The notes: generated by a model not told the origin, from the letters alone. 64,000 bases of DNA from Cellulomonas sp. ACRRI (GCF_022346185.1 NZ_JAKRMS010000002.1:1-64000), one strand, 5' to 3'; shown: positions 43,753 through 51,930, counted from the stretch's first letter. Numbers and translations: made by a program.

Positions 43753-44853
43753 ATGGCGATCTCGTCGGCGCAGGCGCTGGCGTGGCGGCTCGGCCGGCAG
43801 CACCTGGTGTCCGGCGCGGCCTCCGCGGCCGACGTCGTGCGCCGGCTCGTCGCGGTCCCGGCGTGGTCCGGCGACGCCGACCTCGCCGTGCGCCGGCGCC
43901 TGACGGACCCGGTGCCCGACGCCGTCGCGGCCGCGGTGCGGTCCGGCGACCTGCTCCGCACGTTCGCGTTCCGCGGTTCCTCGCACCTGATGGCGGCCGA
44001 CGAGGCCGGGGTCCACCTCGCCGTGCGGACCGCGAGCCGGCAGTGGGCCCTGCGCAGCTGGCAGGAGCACTACGACCTGCGCCCGGAGGACTGGCCCGCG
44101 CTCCTCGACGCGGTGCGCGCGGCCCTCGCCGACGGGCCGCTCGACCGGGAGGCGTTCGCCGCCGCGGTCACCGCGGTCCCGCGGTTCGCGCACCTCGGCC
44201 CGGCGCTGCTGCACCCGAGCATGACGCTGCTCAAGCCGATCGCCTGGCACGGCGAGCTCTGCTTCGGCCCGTCGGAGGGCGGCCGGCCGACGTTCGCGTC
44301 GCCCTCCGCGAGCCCGGCGTGGCGTGGTCTGCCCGCCCTCGACGAGGCGGGACCCCGGGCGGTCGCCGGCTACCTCGGCGCGTACGGCCCGGCGACCCGC
44401 GCGAACCTGCACCACTGGCTCGCGGAGGGCCTGAGCGCGGGCCGCCGCCGGGTGGAGCGCTGGACGGACGAGGTGCTGGCCGGCTCGGCGACGGAGGTGG
44501 CGGTCGACGGGCAGGCGGCGCTGGTGCTGCGGGAGCACGTCCCCGCGCTCGAGGCCACCGAGCCCGCGGACACGGTCACGCTGCTCGGGGGGCACGACCA
44601 GTGGGTGCTCGGTCCGGGGACGGCGGACGCCCGCGTGGTGCCCGCGGCGCGCCGCCCGGCGGTGACCCGCGGCGCGTCGCTCGTGCTGCGCGGCGGCGTG
44701 GTGGCGGGGACCTGGGCGGCCCGGCCGGGCGCGGTCGAGGTGACCTGGTTCCCGGAGGCGGGTGCGCCGCCGCGCGACGCGCTGGCGGCGGAGGCCGGCC
44801 GCCTCGGCGACCTGCTGGGGCGCGCCGGCGACCTGCGCCTGACGACCGGCTGA
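43753..44853 (+). CDS. AlkZ-like winged-helix DNA-binding protein (HTH_42)
   Basis: A 366-residue protein of the AlkZ/HTH_42 family, which includes the DNA glycosylase that unhooks interstrand crosslinks. Supporting segments are the N-terminal LAWRLGRQHLV, LLRTFAFRGSSHLMAADE, the central YLGAYGPATRANLHHWL and the late TVTLLGGHDQWVLGP, where the family's catalytic Gln-containing motif lies. Whether it has glycosylase activity is uncertain. TACGCT lies seven bases before the ATG. Confidence 0.8.
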   Translation: MAISSAQALAWRLGRQHLVSGAASAADVVRRLVAVPAWSGDADLAVRRRLTDPVPDAVAAAVRSGDLLRTFAFRGSSHLMAADEAGVHLAVRTASRQWALRSWQEHYDLRPEDWPALLDAVRAALADGPLDREAFAAAVTAVPRFAHLGPALLHPSMTLLKPIAWHGELCFGPSEGGRPTFASPSASPAWRGLPALDEAGPRAVAGYLGAYGPATRANLHHWLAEGLSAGRRRVERWTDEVLAGSATEVAVDGQAALVLREHVPALEATEPADTVTLLGGHDQWVLGPGTADARVVPAARRPAVTRGASLVLRGGVVAGTWAARPGAVEVTWFPEAGAPPRDALAAEAGRLGDLLGRAGDLRLTTG

Positions 44854-44883
44854 GGCGGCCGGGCGCCGCCCGGTCCGGCCGCC
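44854..44883. terminator. Perfect hairpin between AlkZ-like gene and Asp23 operon
   Basis: GGCGGCCGG (44854-44862) and CCGGCCGCC (44875-44883) pair perfectly. It begins immediately after the AlkZ-like stop and ends two bases before the last stop of the convergent Asp23 operon, so it serves both. Confidence 0.75.
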
Positions 44884-44884
44884 G

Positions 44885-45478
44885 TCAGGCCACCGGCCCC
44901 CGCGCTCCCCGGCGCCGGCCGACCCGCAGCCGCACCCGCCCCGCGAGCGGGGCGCCGAGCACCGCCTCGGACTCGCGCACCACCCGGTCCACGAGCGCCG
45001 TCACCTCCGTCAGGTCGACCCTGGCGTCGACCCGCACCTGCCCGGCGAGCACGAGCCCGCCGCGCTCGCGCCGCACCGCGAGCCGCGCCCCGCGCACCCG
45101 CGCGTCGGCCTGGAGGCGGTCCTCCGCGCCGCGCGCGACCGCGGAGGGGTCCACCCGCAGCCGCTCGCCGGTGCGCGACCCGGGCAGCGGCTGGTCGGGC
45201 AGCCCGCCCGGCGGCAGGTGGCGCAGCAGCCAGAGCACACCGAGCAGCACGAGCCCGACGCCGGCGACCGCGCAGGCGCCGGCCCACCAGGACTCGCTCG
45301 TCGCCGCCACGGCGCCGCTGAGGTCCACCGTCTCCGGGTCGAGGTCGACCGTGCCGACCCGGGCCCCCGACGTCCAGCCGGCCCCGGCCGCGAGCGCGAG
45401 CCCGCCGACCACGAGCAGCAGGAGACCCAGCACCGTGAGCACGGTCCGGTCGACGCCGGTGCCGCGGCGCGCGCTCAC
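44885..45478 (-). CDS. AmaP-like alkaline-shock membrane anchor protein
   Basis: A 197-residue protein with two membrane helices (about 11-30 and 62-85) and a C-terminal Asp23-like soluble domain (ARLAVRRERGGLVLAGQVRVDARVDLTEVTALVDRVV). This fits AmaP-type proteins that anchor Asp23 at the membrane. It is the last gene of the six-gene operon; its GTG overlaps the upstream stop by four bases. Confidence 0.78.
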   Translation of the reverse strand: MSARRGTGVDRTVLTVLGLLLLVVGGLALAAGAGWTSGARVGTVDLDPETVDLSGAVAATSESWWAGACAVAGVGLVLLGVLWLLRHLPPGGLPDQPLPGSRTGERLRVDPSAVARGAEDRLQADARVRGARLAVRRERGGLVLAGQVRVDARVDLTEVTALVDRVVRESEAVLGAPLAGRVRLRVGRRRGARGPVA

Positions 45479-46029
45479 CGCCCGGCCCCGCTGTCCCGCA
45501 CCGCCACGCGCACCCGCGGCACCGGGTCGAGCCCCGCCAGCCGGTCCTCGACCGCGGTGCGCACCTCCTCGGCCAGGCCCGGGGCACCGGTCCCGAGGAC
45601 CCGGACCTGCACCGACCGGGGCGTGGCGGTCGAGCTGACGCGCAGCACTCCGTCGACGTCCTCCGCCGTCGCCGACGACAGCCGTGCCAGGTCCTCGGGC
45701 CCGAGCCGGGCGGCCGGGGCCGCCCGCACGGCCACGTCGGCCGGCCCGGTCCGCCACGCGGCCACCAGCAGCAGGATGCCGAGCAGGGCGAGGACGCCGC
45801 CGACCAGCGCGACGGTGGAGTCCACGGGCCGGCCGTCGACCGACCGGAGCAGGTCGGGCAGCCACGCCTGCGACGGGTCCAGGCCCAGGGACGCGGACGC
45901 CAGCGCCTCCCGGACCAGCACCAGTCCCACGAGGACCAGCAGCACGGCGAGCACCAGCCCGGTCGCCCGGGCGGCGCCGGCGCGCCGCGCGGGGCGGGCC
46001 CCCGGGGCGACGGGGCCGGGCGCGCTCAC
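45475..46029 (-). CDS. DUF6286-like membrane protein of the Asp23 operon
   Basis: A 184-residue protein with a basic N-terminus, two membrane helices (about 24-45 and 73-93) and a small C-terminal alpha/beta domain. I recognise it as the DUF6286 type found in actinobacterial alkaline-shock clusters. It is translationally coupled on both sides by GTGA overlaps. The function is unknown; a second membrane anchor or partner for Asp23-like proteins is likely. Confidence 0.75.
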   Translation of the reverse strand: MSAPGPVAPGARPARRAGAARATGLVLAVLLVLVGLVLVREALASASLGLDPSQAWLPDLLRSVDGRPVDSTVALVGGVLALLGILLLVAAWRTGPADVAVRAAPAARLGPEDLARLSSATAEDVDGVLRVSSTATPRSVQVRVLGTGAPGLAEEVRTAVEDRLAGLDPVPRVRVAVRDSGAGR

Positions 46030-46403
46030 GAGACCCTCCGCCCCGCGGGCGCGGCCGCCACCACGGCCTCGACCGTGACCAGCACGTCGTCGACCCGGAC
46101 CCCGACGAGCGCCTCGAGCTCGCCGCGCACCGCGGCCGCGACCCGGGACGCGACGTCGGCGGCCGGCTCGGGCCAGGTCCCGGCGACCCGGGCGGCGACC
46201 CGCACCCGTCGGCCGGCCACCTCGACGTCCACGCGCGGCAGGTCCCGCCCGACGGGGCCGTGCCGCACGGGCGTGGAGGCGCGCTCGGCCGCGCGGCGGG
46301 CCACCCGGGCGACGACGCGGTCGGCGATCGTGACCCGGCCGCCGACCTCGCGCGCCCGGTCGACCGGCACGCTCGGCGGCACCGGGGCCAGCACGTCAGC
46401 CAC
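46026..46403 (-). CDS. Asp23/Gls24-like protein (125 aa)
   Basis: A soluble 125-residue protein with the Asp23 pattern: VTIADRVVARVARRAAER, then VDVEVAGRRVRVAARVAGTWPEPAADVASRVAAAVRGELE, then VRVDDVLVTVEAV. It has a shortened N-terminus compared with the 162-residue paralog at 46937-47425. It overlaps its upstream neighbour by eight bases. Confidence 0.75.
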   Translation of the reverse strand: MADVLAPVPPSVPVDRAREVGGRVTIADRVVARVARRAAERASTPVRHGPVGRDLPRVDVEVAGRRVRVAARVAGTWPEPAADVASRVAAAVRGELEALVGVRVDDVLVTVEAVVAAAPAGRRVS

Positions 46404-46581
46404 GGCGCCGCGCCCCGAGCACCGCCCCGAGGTCGATCCGCCCGTCGGCGTGCGCCCCCACCACCAGGCCGAGGCCGCCGAGCACCAGGGCCAGCAGGAA
46501 GCCCACCAGCCCGCCGGTGGTGATCGCCACGGCCAGCAGCAGCCCGGCCAGCAGGCCGGTCGTCGTCATCGAGCTCATCAC
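46396..46581 (-). CDS. Small two-helix membrane protein (61 aa), DUF2273-like
   Basis: A 61-residue protein that is almost entirely two hydrophobic helices (TGLLAGLLLAVAITTGGLVGFLLALVLGGLGLVVGAH) with a basic end. Small DUF2273-type proteins occupy the same place in Firmicutes asp23/amaP operons. The GTG at 46581 gives a four-base overlap with the upstream stop; ATG 46578 is the alternative. Confidence 0.7.
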   Translation of the reverse strand: MMSSMTTTGLLAGLLLAVAITTGGLVGFLLALVLGGLGLVVGAHADGRIDLGAVLGARRRG

Positions 46582-46940
46582 TCGTCCTTCCCGGTCCCGC
46601 GGAGCGGGGCCTGCGACCCGCGGGGCTGCTGCCCCGCGGGGTCCACGTCCTCGACGTGCACGTGCACCGGCGACCCGGTGCCGGCGGCGGACGCGACCGC
46701 GGTCCGCACCGCGGCGGCCGTCCCCGGCAGGGGCAGGTCGGCGGACACGACCACGTGCACGTGCACGCCGTCGGGCGCCAGGCGCACGCCCGCGACCCGC
46801 TCGCCGGCCAGGTACGTCCCGACCTCGCCGAGCGGGCCGGCGCTCAGCCGGACCACGCCGGGCACCGCGAGCGCCGCCGCGCGCACGGCGTGGGCGACGG
46901 CCGCCGCCGGGTCCGCCGACGGCACCGCCGGCCCGGTCAC
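46578..46940 (-). CDS. Asp23/Gls24-like protein (120 aa)
   Basis: A 120-residue soluble protein. AVRAAALAVPGVVRLSAGPLGEVGTYLAGERVAGVRLAPDGVHVHVVV and the later VRTAVASAAG follow the Asp23 fold, with VHVHVED as last strand. It is the second gene of the operon and starts at a GTG that overlaps the asp23 stop. Confidence 0.7.
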   Translation of the reverse strand: MTGPAVPSADPAAAVAHAVRAAALAVPGVVRLSAGPLGEVGTYLAGERVAGVRLAPDGVHVHVVVSADLPLPGTAAAVRTAVASAAGTGSPVHVHVEDVDPAGQQPRGSQAPLRGTGKDE

Positions 46941-47425
46941 TGGACCCGCGACGGGGCGGGCTCGCCGTCCTGGTCGTCCTCCTGCGGCAGCCAGACGTCG
47001 TTGACGCTGACGTTGACCTCGATCACCCGGAGCCCGGTCATGCGCTCGATCCCGGTGACCACCGAGCGGCGCACCGCCTCGGCGACGTCCGCGATCGCGA
47101 CCCCGTACTCCGCCACGATGTCGACGTCCACGGCCGCCTCGGACTGACCGACCTCGACGCTGACGCCCTGGGAGTAGTTGGTCGACCCGCCCGGGATGCG
47201 CTCCCGGAACGCGCCGAACGCGCGCTGGGCACCGCCCCCGACGTCGTGCACGCCGGCGACGTCGCGCGCCGCGATCCCGGCGATCTTGCTCACCACCGTG
47301 TCGGCGATCGTGGTGGTGCCGCGATCGGTCGTCAGCGCGCTCGCGACGACCCGGGTGCGGTCCTTGGGGGTCAGCTCCTGGGCGTCGTTCACGGTCCCGG
47401 CCTGGGTGGGTGTGGTGCCGGCCAT
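46937..47425 (-). CDS. Asp23/Gls24 family envelope stress response protein
   Basis: A 162-residue Asp23 protein and the best family match of the cluster. TTTIADTVVSKIAGIAARDVAGVHDV begins the domain. GVSVEVGQSEAAVDVDIVAEYGVAIADVAEAVRRSVVTGIERMTGLRVIEVNVSVNDVWLP is the full Asp23 core. It probably forms a membrane-associated layer with the AmaP-like partner. It is the first gene of the operon, with a strong GGAGGAGGAGG upstream of ATG 47425. Confidence 0.92.
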   Translation of the reverse strand: MAGTTPTQAGTVNDAQELTPKDRTRVVASALTTDRGTTTIADTVVSKIAGIAARDVAGVHDVGGGAQRAFGAFRERIPGGSTNYSQGVSVEVGQSEAAVDVDIVAEYGVAIADVAEAVRRSVVTGIERMTGLRVIEVNVSVNDVWLPQEDDQDGEPAPSRVQ

Positions 47426-47547
47426 GGCGTCCTCCTCCTCCGGCGCGGCGGCCCGGCCCGCGGGTCGCGGGCCCGGTAGGCGACTCGTCCGCGCCGTCCT
47501 GACACCAGTGGGTGCCCGCCGCAGGCCGGTCCTCACGCTCCCCTGGC

Positions 47548-47563
47548 TGTGACGTGGGTCACA
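47548..47563. promoter_or_regulatory. CRP/GlxR-type palindrome in the sigma-factor promoter
   Basis: TGTGACGTGGGTCACA is a perfect match to TGTGA-N6-TCACA, the binding pattern of CRP-family regulators, including actinobacterial GlxR/Crp. It lies just before the -10 TACGGT (47567-47572) of the ECF sigma gene, in the spacer, and about 120 bases upstream of the divergent asp23 start. It could control both. Confidence 0.6.
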
Positions 47564-47579
47564 CGCTACGGTGGCGTAC

Positions 47580-48128
47580 GTGACGCCCGGTGGGGACGAC
47601 ACCGAGCTGGTGCGGCGCGCGCGGCTCGGCGACCGGGACGCGTTCGCCGTCCTGGTCGAGCGGCACGGCGCGGCCATGTACCGCTACGCGCGGCGGATGC
47701 TGCACGACGACGGCGCCGCCGAGGACTGCGTCCAGGAGGCGCTCGTCTCCGCGTGGCTCTCCGCCGACCGGTACCGCGGGGAGGCGGCCGTCCGCACCTG
47801 GCTGTTCGGCATCCTCATCAACACCGTGCGGCGCCGCGTCCGGACCGACGCGCGGCACCCGGCGGCACCGCTGCCCGAGGACGCGGCGCTGCCGGCGGCC
47901 GCGGGCGACCCGATCTCCGACCTCGAGGCCGCCGACCTGCGGGACGCCCTCGAGATCGCCCTGGCCGACCTGCCCCCGGTGCAGCGCGCGTGCTGGATGC
48001 TGGTGGAGGTGGAGCGCATGCCCTACGCCGACGTCGCCCGGGTGCAGGCGACCACGGTCGACGCGGTGCGCGGTGCGGTGCACCGGGCCCGGACCACGCT
48101 GGGGAGGAGGCTGGCACCATGGCGGTAG
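47580..48128 (+). CDS. RNA polymerase sigma factor, ECF subfamily
   Basis: About 182 residues. Region 2 is ARLGDRDAFAVLVERHGAAMYRYARRMLHDDGAAEDCVQEALVSAWL. Region 4 is LPPVQRACWMLVEVERMPYADVARVQATTVDAVRGAVHRARTTL. It lies divergent from the Asp23 operon and is likely to control envelope-stress genes. I prefer GTG 47580: TACGGT lies seven bases upstream and itself overlaps the earlier GTG at 47571, so the mRNA is probably leaderless. No classical anti-sigma gene follows. Confidence 0.92.
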   Translation: MTPGGDDTELVRRARLGDRDAFAVLVERHGAAMYRYARRMLHDDGAAEDCVQEALVSAWLSADRYRGEAAVRTWLFGILINTVRRRVRTDARHPAAPLPEDAALPAAAGDPISDLEAADLRDALEIALADLPPVQRACWMLVEVERMPYADVARVQATTVDAVRGAVHRARTTLGRRLAPWR

Positions 48129-48631
48129 ACCGCGACCCCTCCGGCCACCCGGAGCACCACCCGGAGGACCGCCCGGAGGACCGCCCGGACGAGCTGGTGG
48201 CCCGCGCGGCCGGCACGCTGCGGGAGATCACCGACGCGGGCTGGATCCGCGCGCGCCCCGGCGTGCTCGAGCGGGTCCGGCGCACCCTCCGCCCCGCACC
48301 GCACGTCGCCGGCCGGCACGCCGACGGGCGGTTCACCGTCGCGACGTCCGTGCTCGCCGACCTGCTGCGTCGCGCCGTCGACGGCGCGACGCCCGCGCGG
48401 GTGCTCGACGTCCTGACCGACGTCGGGCCCGACGCCGAGCTGGCCGGCGTCGCGCTGCGGCTCAGCGTCGCCTACGGCTCCCCGGTGGGCCCCGACGCCG
48501 AGGCGGCGCGGGCCGCCGTGCTCGCCGAGGTCGAGCGGACGCTCGGCACCCCGCTCGGGCCCGACCGGGTGACGGTCGACGTGCACATCTCGGACGTGCA
48601 CCGGCCGGCCGGGGGCACCTCCCCCGCCTGA
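48119..48631 (+). CDS. Asp23-like protein cotranslated with the ECF sigma factor
   Basis: A 170-residue protein. After a His/Asp/Glu/Pro-rich N-terminus comes LVARAAGTLREITDAGWIRARPGVLERVRRTLRPA. An Asp23-like domain then runs about 75-165, ending in GPDRVTVDVHISDVHRP. It overlaps the sigma gene by ten bases with GGGGAGGAGG ahead of its ATG. Its place after the sigma factor, where an anti-sigma usually sits, makes it a candidate sigma regulator; that is inference. Confidence 0.75.
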   Translation: MAVDRDPSGHPEHHPEDRPEDRPDELVARAAGTLREITDAGWIRARPGVLERVRRTLRPAPHVAGRHADGRFTVATSVLADLLRRAVDGATPARVLDVLTDVGPDAELAGVALRLSVAYGSPVGPDAEAARAAVLAEVERTLGTPLGPDRVTVDVHISDVHRPAGGTSPA

Positions 48632-48638
48632 CCGCGCC

Positions 48639-49994
48639 TCAGGTCGCGGCCGGCTGCCGGTCCCGGGGCCCGAACGCGTCGGGGACGCCCGCCCGCTGCC
48701 GTCCGACCACCGCGCCGGCCCGGTTGGCGCGCCGGTCCGTCGCCAGCGCCCGGAAGGTGTCGGCCACCGGGGTCCGTCGCCGGTCGAGCCCACCCGTGCC
48801 GTCCTCGACCAGGTCCCACAGCCCCATGGTGAGCAGGTACTGCTCGCGCTCGGCCGTGCCGTGCCGGTAGGTCCACTCGTACATGTCGAACACCGGCCAC
48901 CAGGTGTAGCCCACGACCCGGTGCCCCACCGACCGCAGGGTGCGGATCGCGGCCACGGACTCGTGCAGCCAGGCCACCCGGTCGGCCACCGGGGCGGTCA
49001 CGGCGGTCTCGGTGAGCATGACGGGCGCGCCGTGCCGGCGCTCGGCCTCGAGCAGCACCTCCACCAGCCCGGCCACGCCGGCGTCCTGCGCCGGACGCGG
49101 GTCCGCGAAGCCGCCGCCGTGGTGCACGCCCTCCTCGAACACCTCGGTCGAGATCCGCGGGTAGTAGTTGACCCCCATCACGTCGGGCCGCACGGCGTGG
49201 TCGGCGAACCAGGCCAGGTCGGAGTCGTCCGTCCCGTGCGCGCGCAGCACGCCGGCGAGCGGGTGCCCGTCGTCGACCGCGCCGGTGACCAGGTCCTCGA
49301 CCAGGTGCGCCTGGTGGGTGAGCCGCTCGGCCTGCGCCCGGTGCTCGCCGTGCACGTCCCCGGCGTACCGCATCGAGGCGTCGACGTGCATGAAGGTCGC
49401 CCGGTCGCCCAGCACGTCGGCGATCCCGCGCTGGGTGCGGACGAAGCCCTCGCCGAGCGCCCGGACCATCGTCGTCAGCCCGCTGTCGCCCGTGAGGTAC
49501 GGCGGCCAGTACCCGTACACGCCGCAGAACAGGGCGTGGATCATCGGCTCGTTCACCGGCGTGTAGTCGGTGACCCGGTCGCCGTAGCGCTCCGCGAACG
49601 CCACGCCGTACTCGGCGACGACCTGCGGGTAGTCGGGGTGCGCGAACTGCCCGTCGAGCCACAGCGGCGTGCCGTAGTGCAGCAGGTCGATGACCGGCCG
49701 CAGCCCGAGCTCCCCGAACCGGTCGACCACGCGGTCGACCCAGGACCAGTCCCACACCCCGCGGCCGGGGTTGACCCGGTGCCAGGGCACGCCCCAGCGC
49801 AGGAACGTCGCGCCGGCGTCCGCCGCGAGCCCGAGGTCCTCGGCGTACCGGGCGTAGTGGTCGGTGAGCGCGTACTCGTCGATCGGGCGCTCGCCCGGGC
49901 CGCCCTGCGGCACGAACGTGTCCTCGATCCCGAGCCCGAAGTGCAGGGCGCCGTCCTCGAACCAGCGGGCGCCGGTCGCGTCCGGGGCGGTCAC
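48639..49994 (-). CDS. Family 1-like glycoside hydrolase (beta-glucosidase type)
   Basis: A 451-residue clan GH-A enzyme. LRWGVPWHRVNPGRGVWDWSWVDRVVD, the acid/base motif YTPVNEP, and VMGVNYYPRIS match GH1. The nucleophile region reads VMLTETAVT instead of the usual ITENG, and the C-terminal aglycone loop is YTWWPVFDMYEWTYRHG. The protein is intracellular (no signal peptide). It probably cleaves oligosaccharides brought in by the preceding ABC transporter; its GTG overlaps the permease stop. Confidence 0.85.
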   Translation of the reverse strand: MTAPDATGARWFEDGALHFGLGIEDTFVPQGGPGERPIDEYALTDHYARYAEDLGLAADAGATFLRWGVPWHRVNPGRGVWDWSWVDRVVDRFGELGLRPVIDLLHYGTPLWLDGQFAHPDYPQVVAEYGVAFAERYGDRVTDYTPVNEPMIHALFCGVYGYWPPYLTGDSGLTTMVRALGEGFVRTQRGIADVLGDRATFMHVDASMRYAGDVHGEHRAQAERLTHQAHLVEDLVTGAVDDGHPLAGVLRAHGTDDSDLAWFADHAVRPDVMGVNYYPRISTEVFEEGVHHGGGFADPRPAQDAGVAGLVEVLLEAERRHGAPVMLTETAVTAPVADRVAWLHESVAAIRTLRSVGHRVVGYTWWPVFDMYEWTYRHGTAEREQYLLTMGLWDLVEDGTGGLDRRRTPVADTFRALATDRRANRAGAVVGRQRAGVPDAFGPRDRQPAAT

Positions 49995-50890
49995 TTGAGC
50001 CCCGTGGTGGCGATGGACTCGATGAACTTGCGCTGGACGAGCATGAAGGCGAGGACCAGCGGGACGACGGCGACGAGCGCGCCGGCCATCATGACGCCGT
50101 ACGGCACGATGCCGCCGGGGCCGGTGAGCTGGGTGAGTCCGGATGTGATGGTGCCCATCTCCCGTTCGGTGGTGAAGACCAGCGGCCACAGCAGGTCGTT
50201 CCAGTTGTTGACGAAGACGAAGATCGCGAGCGTGAGCACGGCGGGGCGCGCGTTCGGCAGCACGATCTGCCAGAACACGCGGAGCTCGGAGGCGCCGTCG
50301 ATGCGCGCGGCGTTGTCGAGGTCCCGCGGCAGCGCCACGAAGAACTGCCGGAGGAAGAAGATCCCGAACGCGTCGGCGGCGCGCGGCGCGATCAGCCCGG
50401 CGAACGTGTTGACCCAGCCCAGGTCGCTGACGATCTGGTAGACGGGGATCAGGGTCGCCTGGAACGGGATCATCAGCGTCGCGACGATCGCCACCAGCAG
50501 CGTCCGGCGGCCGCGGAAGTCGATCCGGGCCAGCGCGTAGGCGGCCAGCGCGTCGAAGGCCACCGCGAACACCGTGACCCCGCCGGCGAACAGGACGCTG
50601 TTCCCGATCAGCCGCGCGAACGGCAGATCGGTGAAGATGCGGTCGAAGTTCGCGGTCGTCCACGCGTCCGGCAGCAGCGTCGGCGGGTAGGCGTTGACCT
50701 CGGCCGTCGGCTTGAACGCCGTGAACAGCACGATGAACAGCGGCAGCAGCACGATCAGCGTCGTGACCGCGACCGCGGCCGTGAGCAGGACGGTGGAGAG
50801 GCGGACCCGCCGGCGGCCGGCGACGACGACCCGCCGCTGCTCGGGCGCCGGCGCCGGCGCGGGGGTGGCCCTCAGGGTGGCGGCGGACAT
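49991..50890 (-). CDS. Carbohydrate ABC transporter permease, MalG/CUT1 family
   Basis: A 299-residue inner-membrane permease with six helices. The EAA loop is LDNAARIDGASELRVFWQIVLPNARPA. LLPLFIVLFTAFKPTAEVNAYPP is the usual first periplasmic region. It pairs with the adjacent MalF-like permease (TGATG overlap at 50890). No ATPase gene is present in the operon, so a shared MsmK-like ATPase is expected, as is common for CUT1 systems. Confidence 0.93.
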   Translation of the reverse strand: MSAATLRATPAPAPAPEQRRVVVAGRRRVRLSTVLLTAAVAVTTLIVLLPLFIVLFTAFKPTAEVNAYPPTLLPDAWTTANFDRIFTDLPFARLIGNSVLFAGGVTVFAVAFDALAAYALARIDFRGRRTLLVAIVATLMIPFQATLIPVYQIVSDLGWVNTFAGLIAPRAADAFGIFFLRQFFVALPRDLDNAARIDGASELRVFWQIVLPNARPAVLTLAIFVFVNNWNDLLWPLVFTTEREMGTITSGLTQLTGPGGIVPYGVMMAGALVAVVPLVLAFMLVQRKFIESIATTGLK

Positions 50891-51858
50891 CAGGACTCCT
50901 CCTCGCGGCGCCCGAAGAAGACGAACTGGACGATGCTGAGCGCGAGGGTGGCGAGCAGCAGGACGTAGGACAGGGCCGAGGCGAACCCGAGCTCGAGCTT
51001 GCGGAAGCCGGACTCGTAGATCTCCATCACGACCGTCTGGGTGTTGCCGTAGGGGCCGCCGCCGGTCATGACGTAGATCTGGTCGAAGGCCTGCAGCGCG
51101 GCGATCAGCGCGAAGATCAGGACGAACGCGGTGGTGTTCGACAGCATCGGCAGCGTGATGTGCCGGAACCGGGACCAGGCGCCCGCGCCGTCCATCTTCG
51201 CGGCCTCGTACAGCGAGCCCGGGATCTCCTGGAGCCCGGCCATGAAGATCACCATGTAGAAGCCGAAGTTCTTCCACACCGCGACCAGGGCGACGGCGGG
51301 CATCGCCAGCGTCGGGTCCTGGAGCACGTTGCCCAGGTCGATCCCGAGACCTCGCAGCCAGTAGTGCAGCAGCCCGACCTGCGGGTCGATCAGGTACGAC
51401 CACGCCAGGGCCGCCACGGCCAGCGAGATGATGAACGGCAGGAACAACGAGGTGCGGAACAGTCCGCGCAGCGGCAGCCGGTCGTTCGTCAGCAGCAGCG
51501 CGAGGGCCAGCGCGACGACGACGGCCGTCGGCGTGAAGATCAGCGCGTAGACCACCGTGTTGACGACCGCGTCGCGGATGTCGGGGTCGGTGAAGATCCG
51601 GGTGTAGTTGTCCAGGCCGACCCACTCCGCCTGGCCGAACCCGCTGGCGTCGGTGAACGACATCTGCAACGCCGAGACCATCGGCCAGACGACGAACACC
51701 GCCAGGATGATCAGGGCCGGCGCGAGGAACGCGAGGGCGGTGCGGGTGCGGCGGCTGCCGGTGCGGGTGCGCTGCCGGACGGGGCCGCCGCGCCCGCCGA
51801 GCGGGGCGGGTGCGCGGTAGGCCCGCTTGCGGGACCCGGCCGCGTGGGCGGTGGTCAT
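50890..51858 (-). CDS. Carbohydrate ABC transporter permease, MalF/CUT1 family
   Basis: A 322-residue permease with a basic 35-residue cytoplasmic start and six helices. The EAA loop is LYEAAKMDGAGAWSRFRHITLPML and YVMTGGGPYGNTQTVVMEIYESGF is typical of CUT1 MalF-like proteins. It follows the binding-protein gene after a strong hairpin. Confidence 0.93.
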   Translation of the reverse strand: MTTAHAAGSRKRAYRAPAPLGGRGGPVRQRTRTGSRRTRTALAFLAPALIILAVFVVWPMVSALQMSFTDASGFGQAEWVGLDNYTRIFTDPDIRDAVVNTVVYALIFTPTAVVVALALALLLTNDRLPLRGLFRTSLFLPFIISLAVAALAWSYLIDPQVGLLHYWLRGLGIDLGNVLQDPTLAMPAVALVAVWKNFGFYMVIFMAGLQEIPGSLYEAAKMDGAGAWSRFRHITLPMLSNTTAFVLIFALIAALQAFDQIYVMTGGGPYGNTQTVVMEIYESGFRKLELGFASALSYVLLLATLALSIVQFVFFGRREEES

Positions 51859-51881
51859 GTCAGGTGCCTCTCAGGGTGGCG

Positions 51882-51917
51882 GGCCGCCCCCGGGAGCAGG
51901 GGGTCCCGGGGGCGGCC
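51882..51917 (-). promoter_or_regulatory. Perfect intercistronic hairpin between binding protein and permease genes
   Basis: GGCCGCCCCCGGGA (51882-51895) and TCCCGGGGGCGGCC (51904-51917) pair perfectly over 14 bases. It lies in the 72-base gap after the binding-protein stop, the place where sugar operons often carry mRNA-stabilising or partial-termination structures. Confidence 0.7.
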
Positions 51918-51930
51918 GGTCCGGGTCGGG

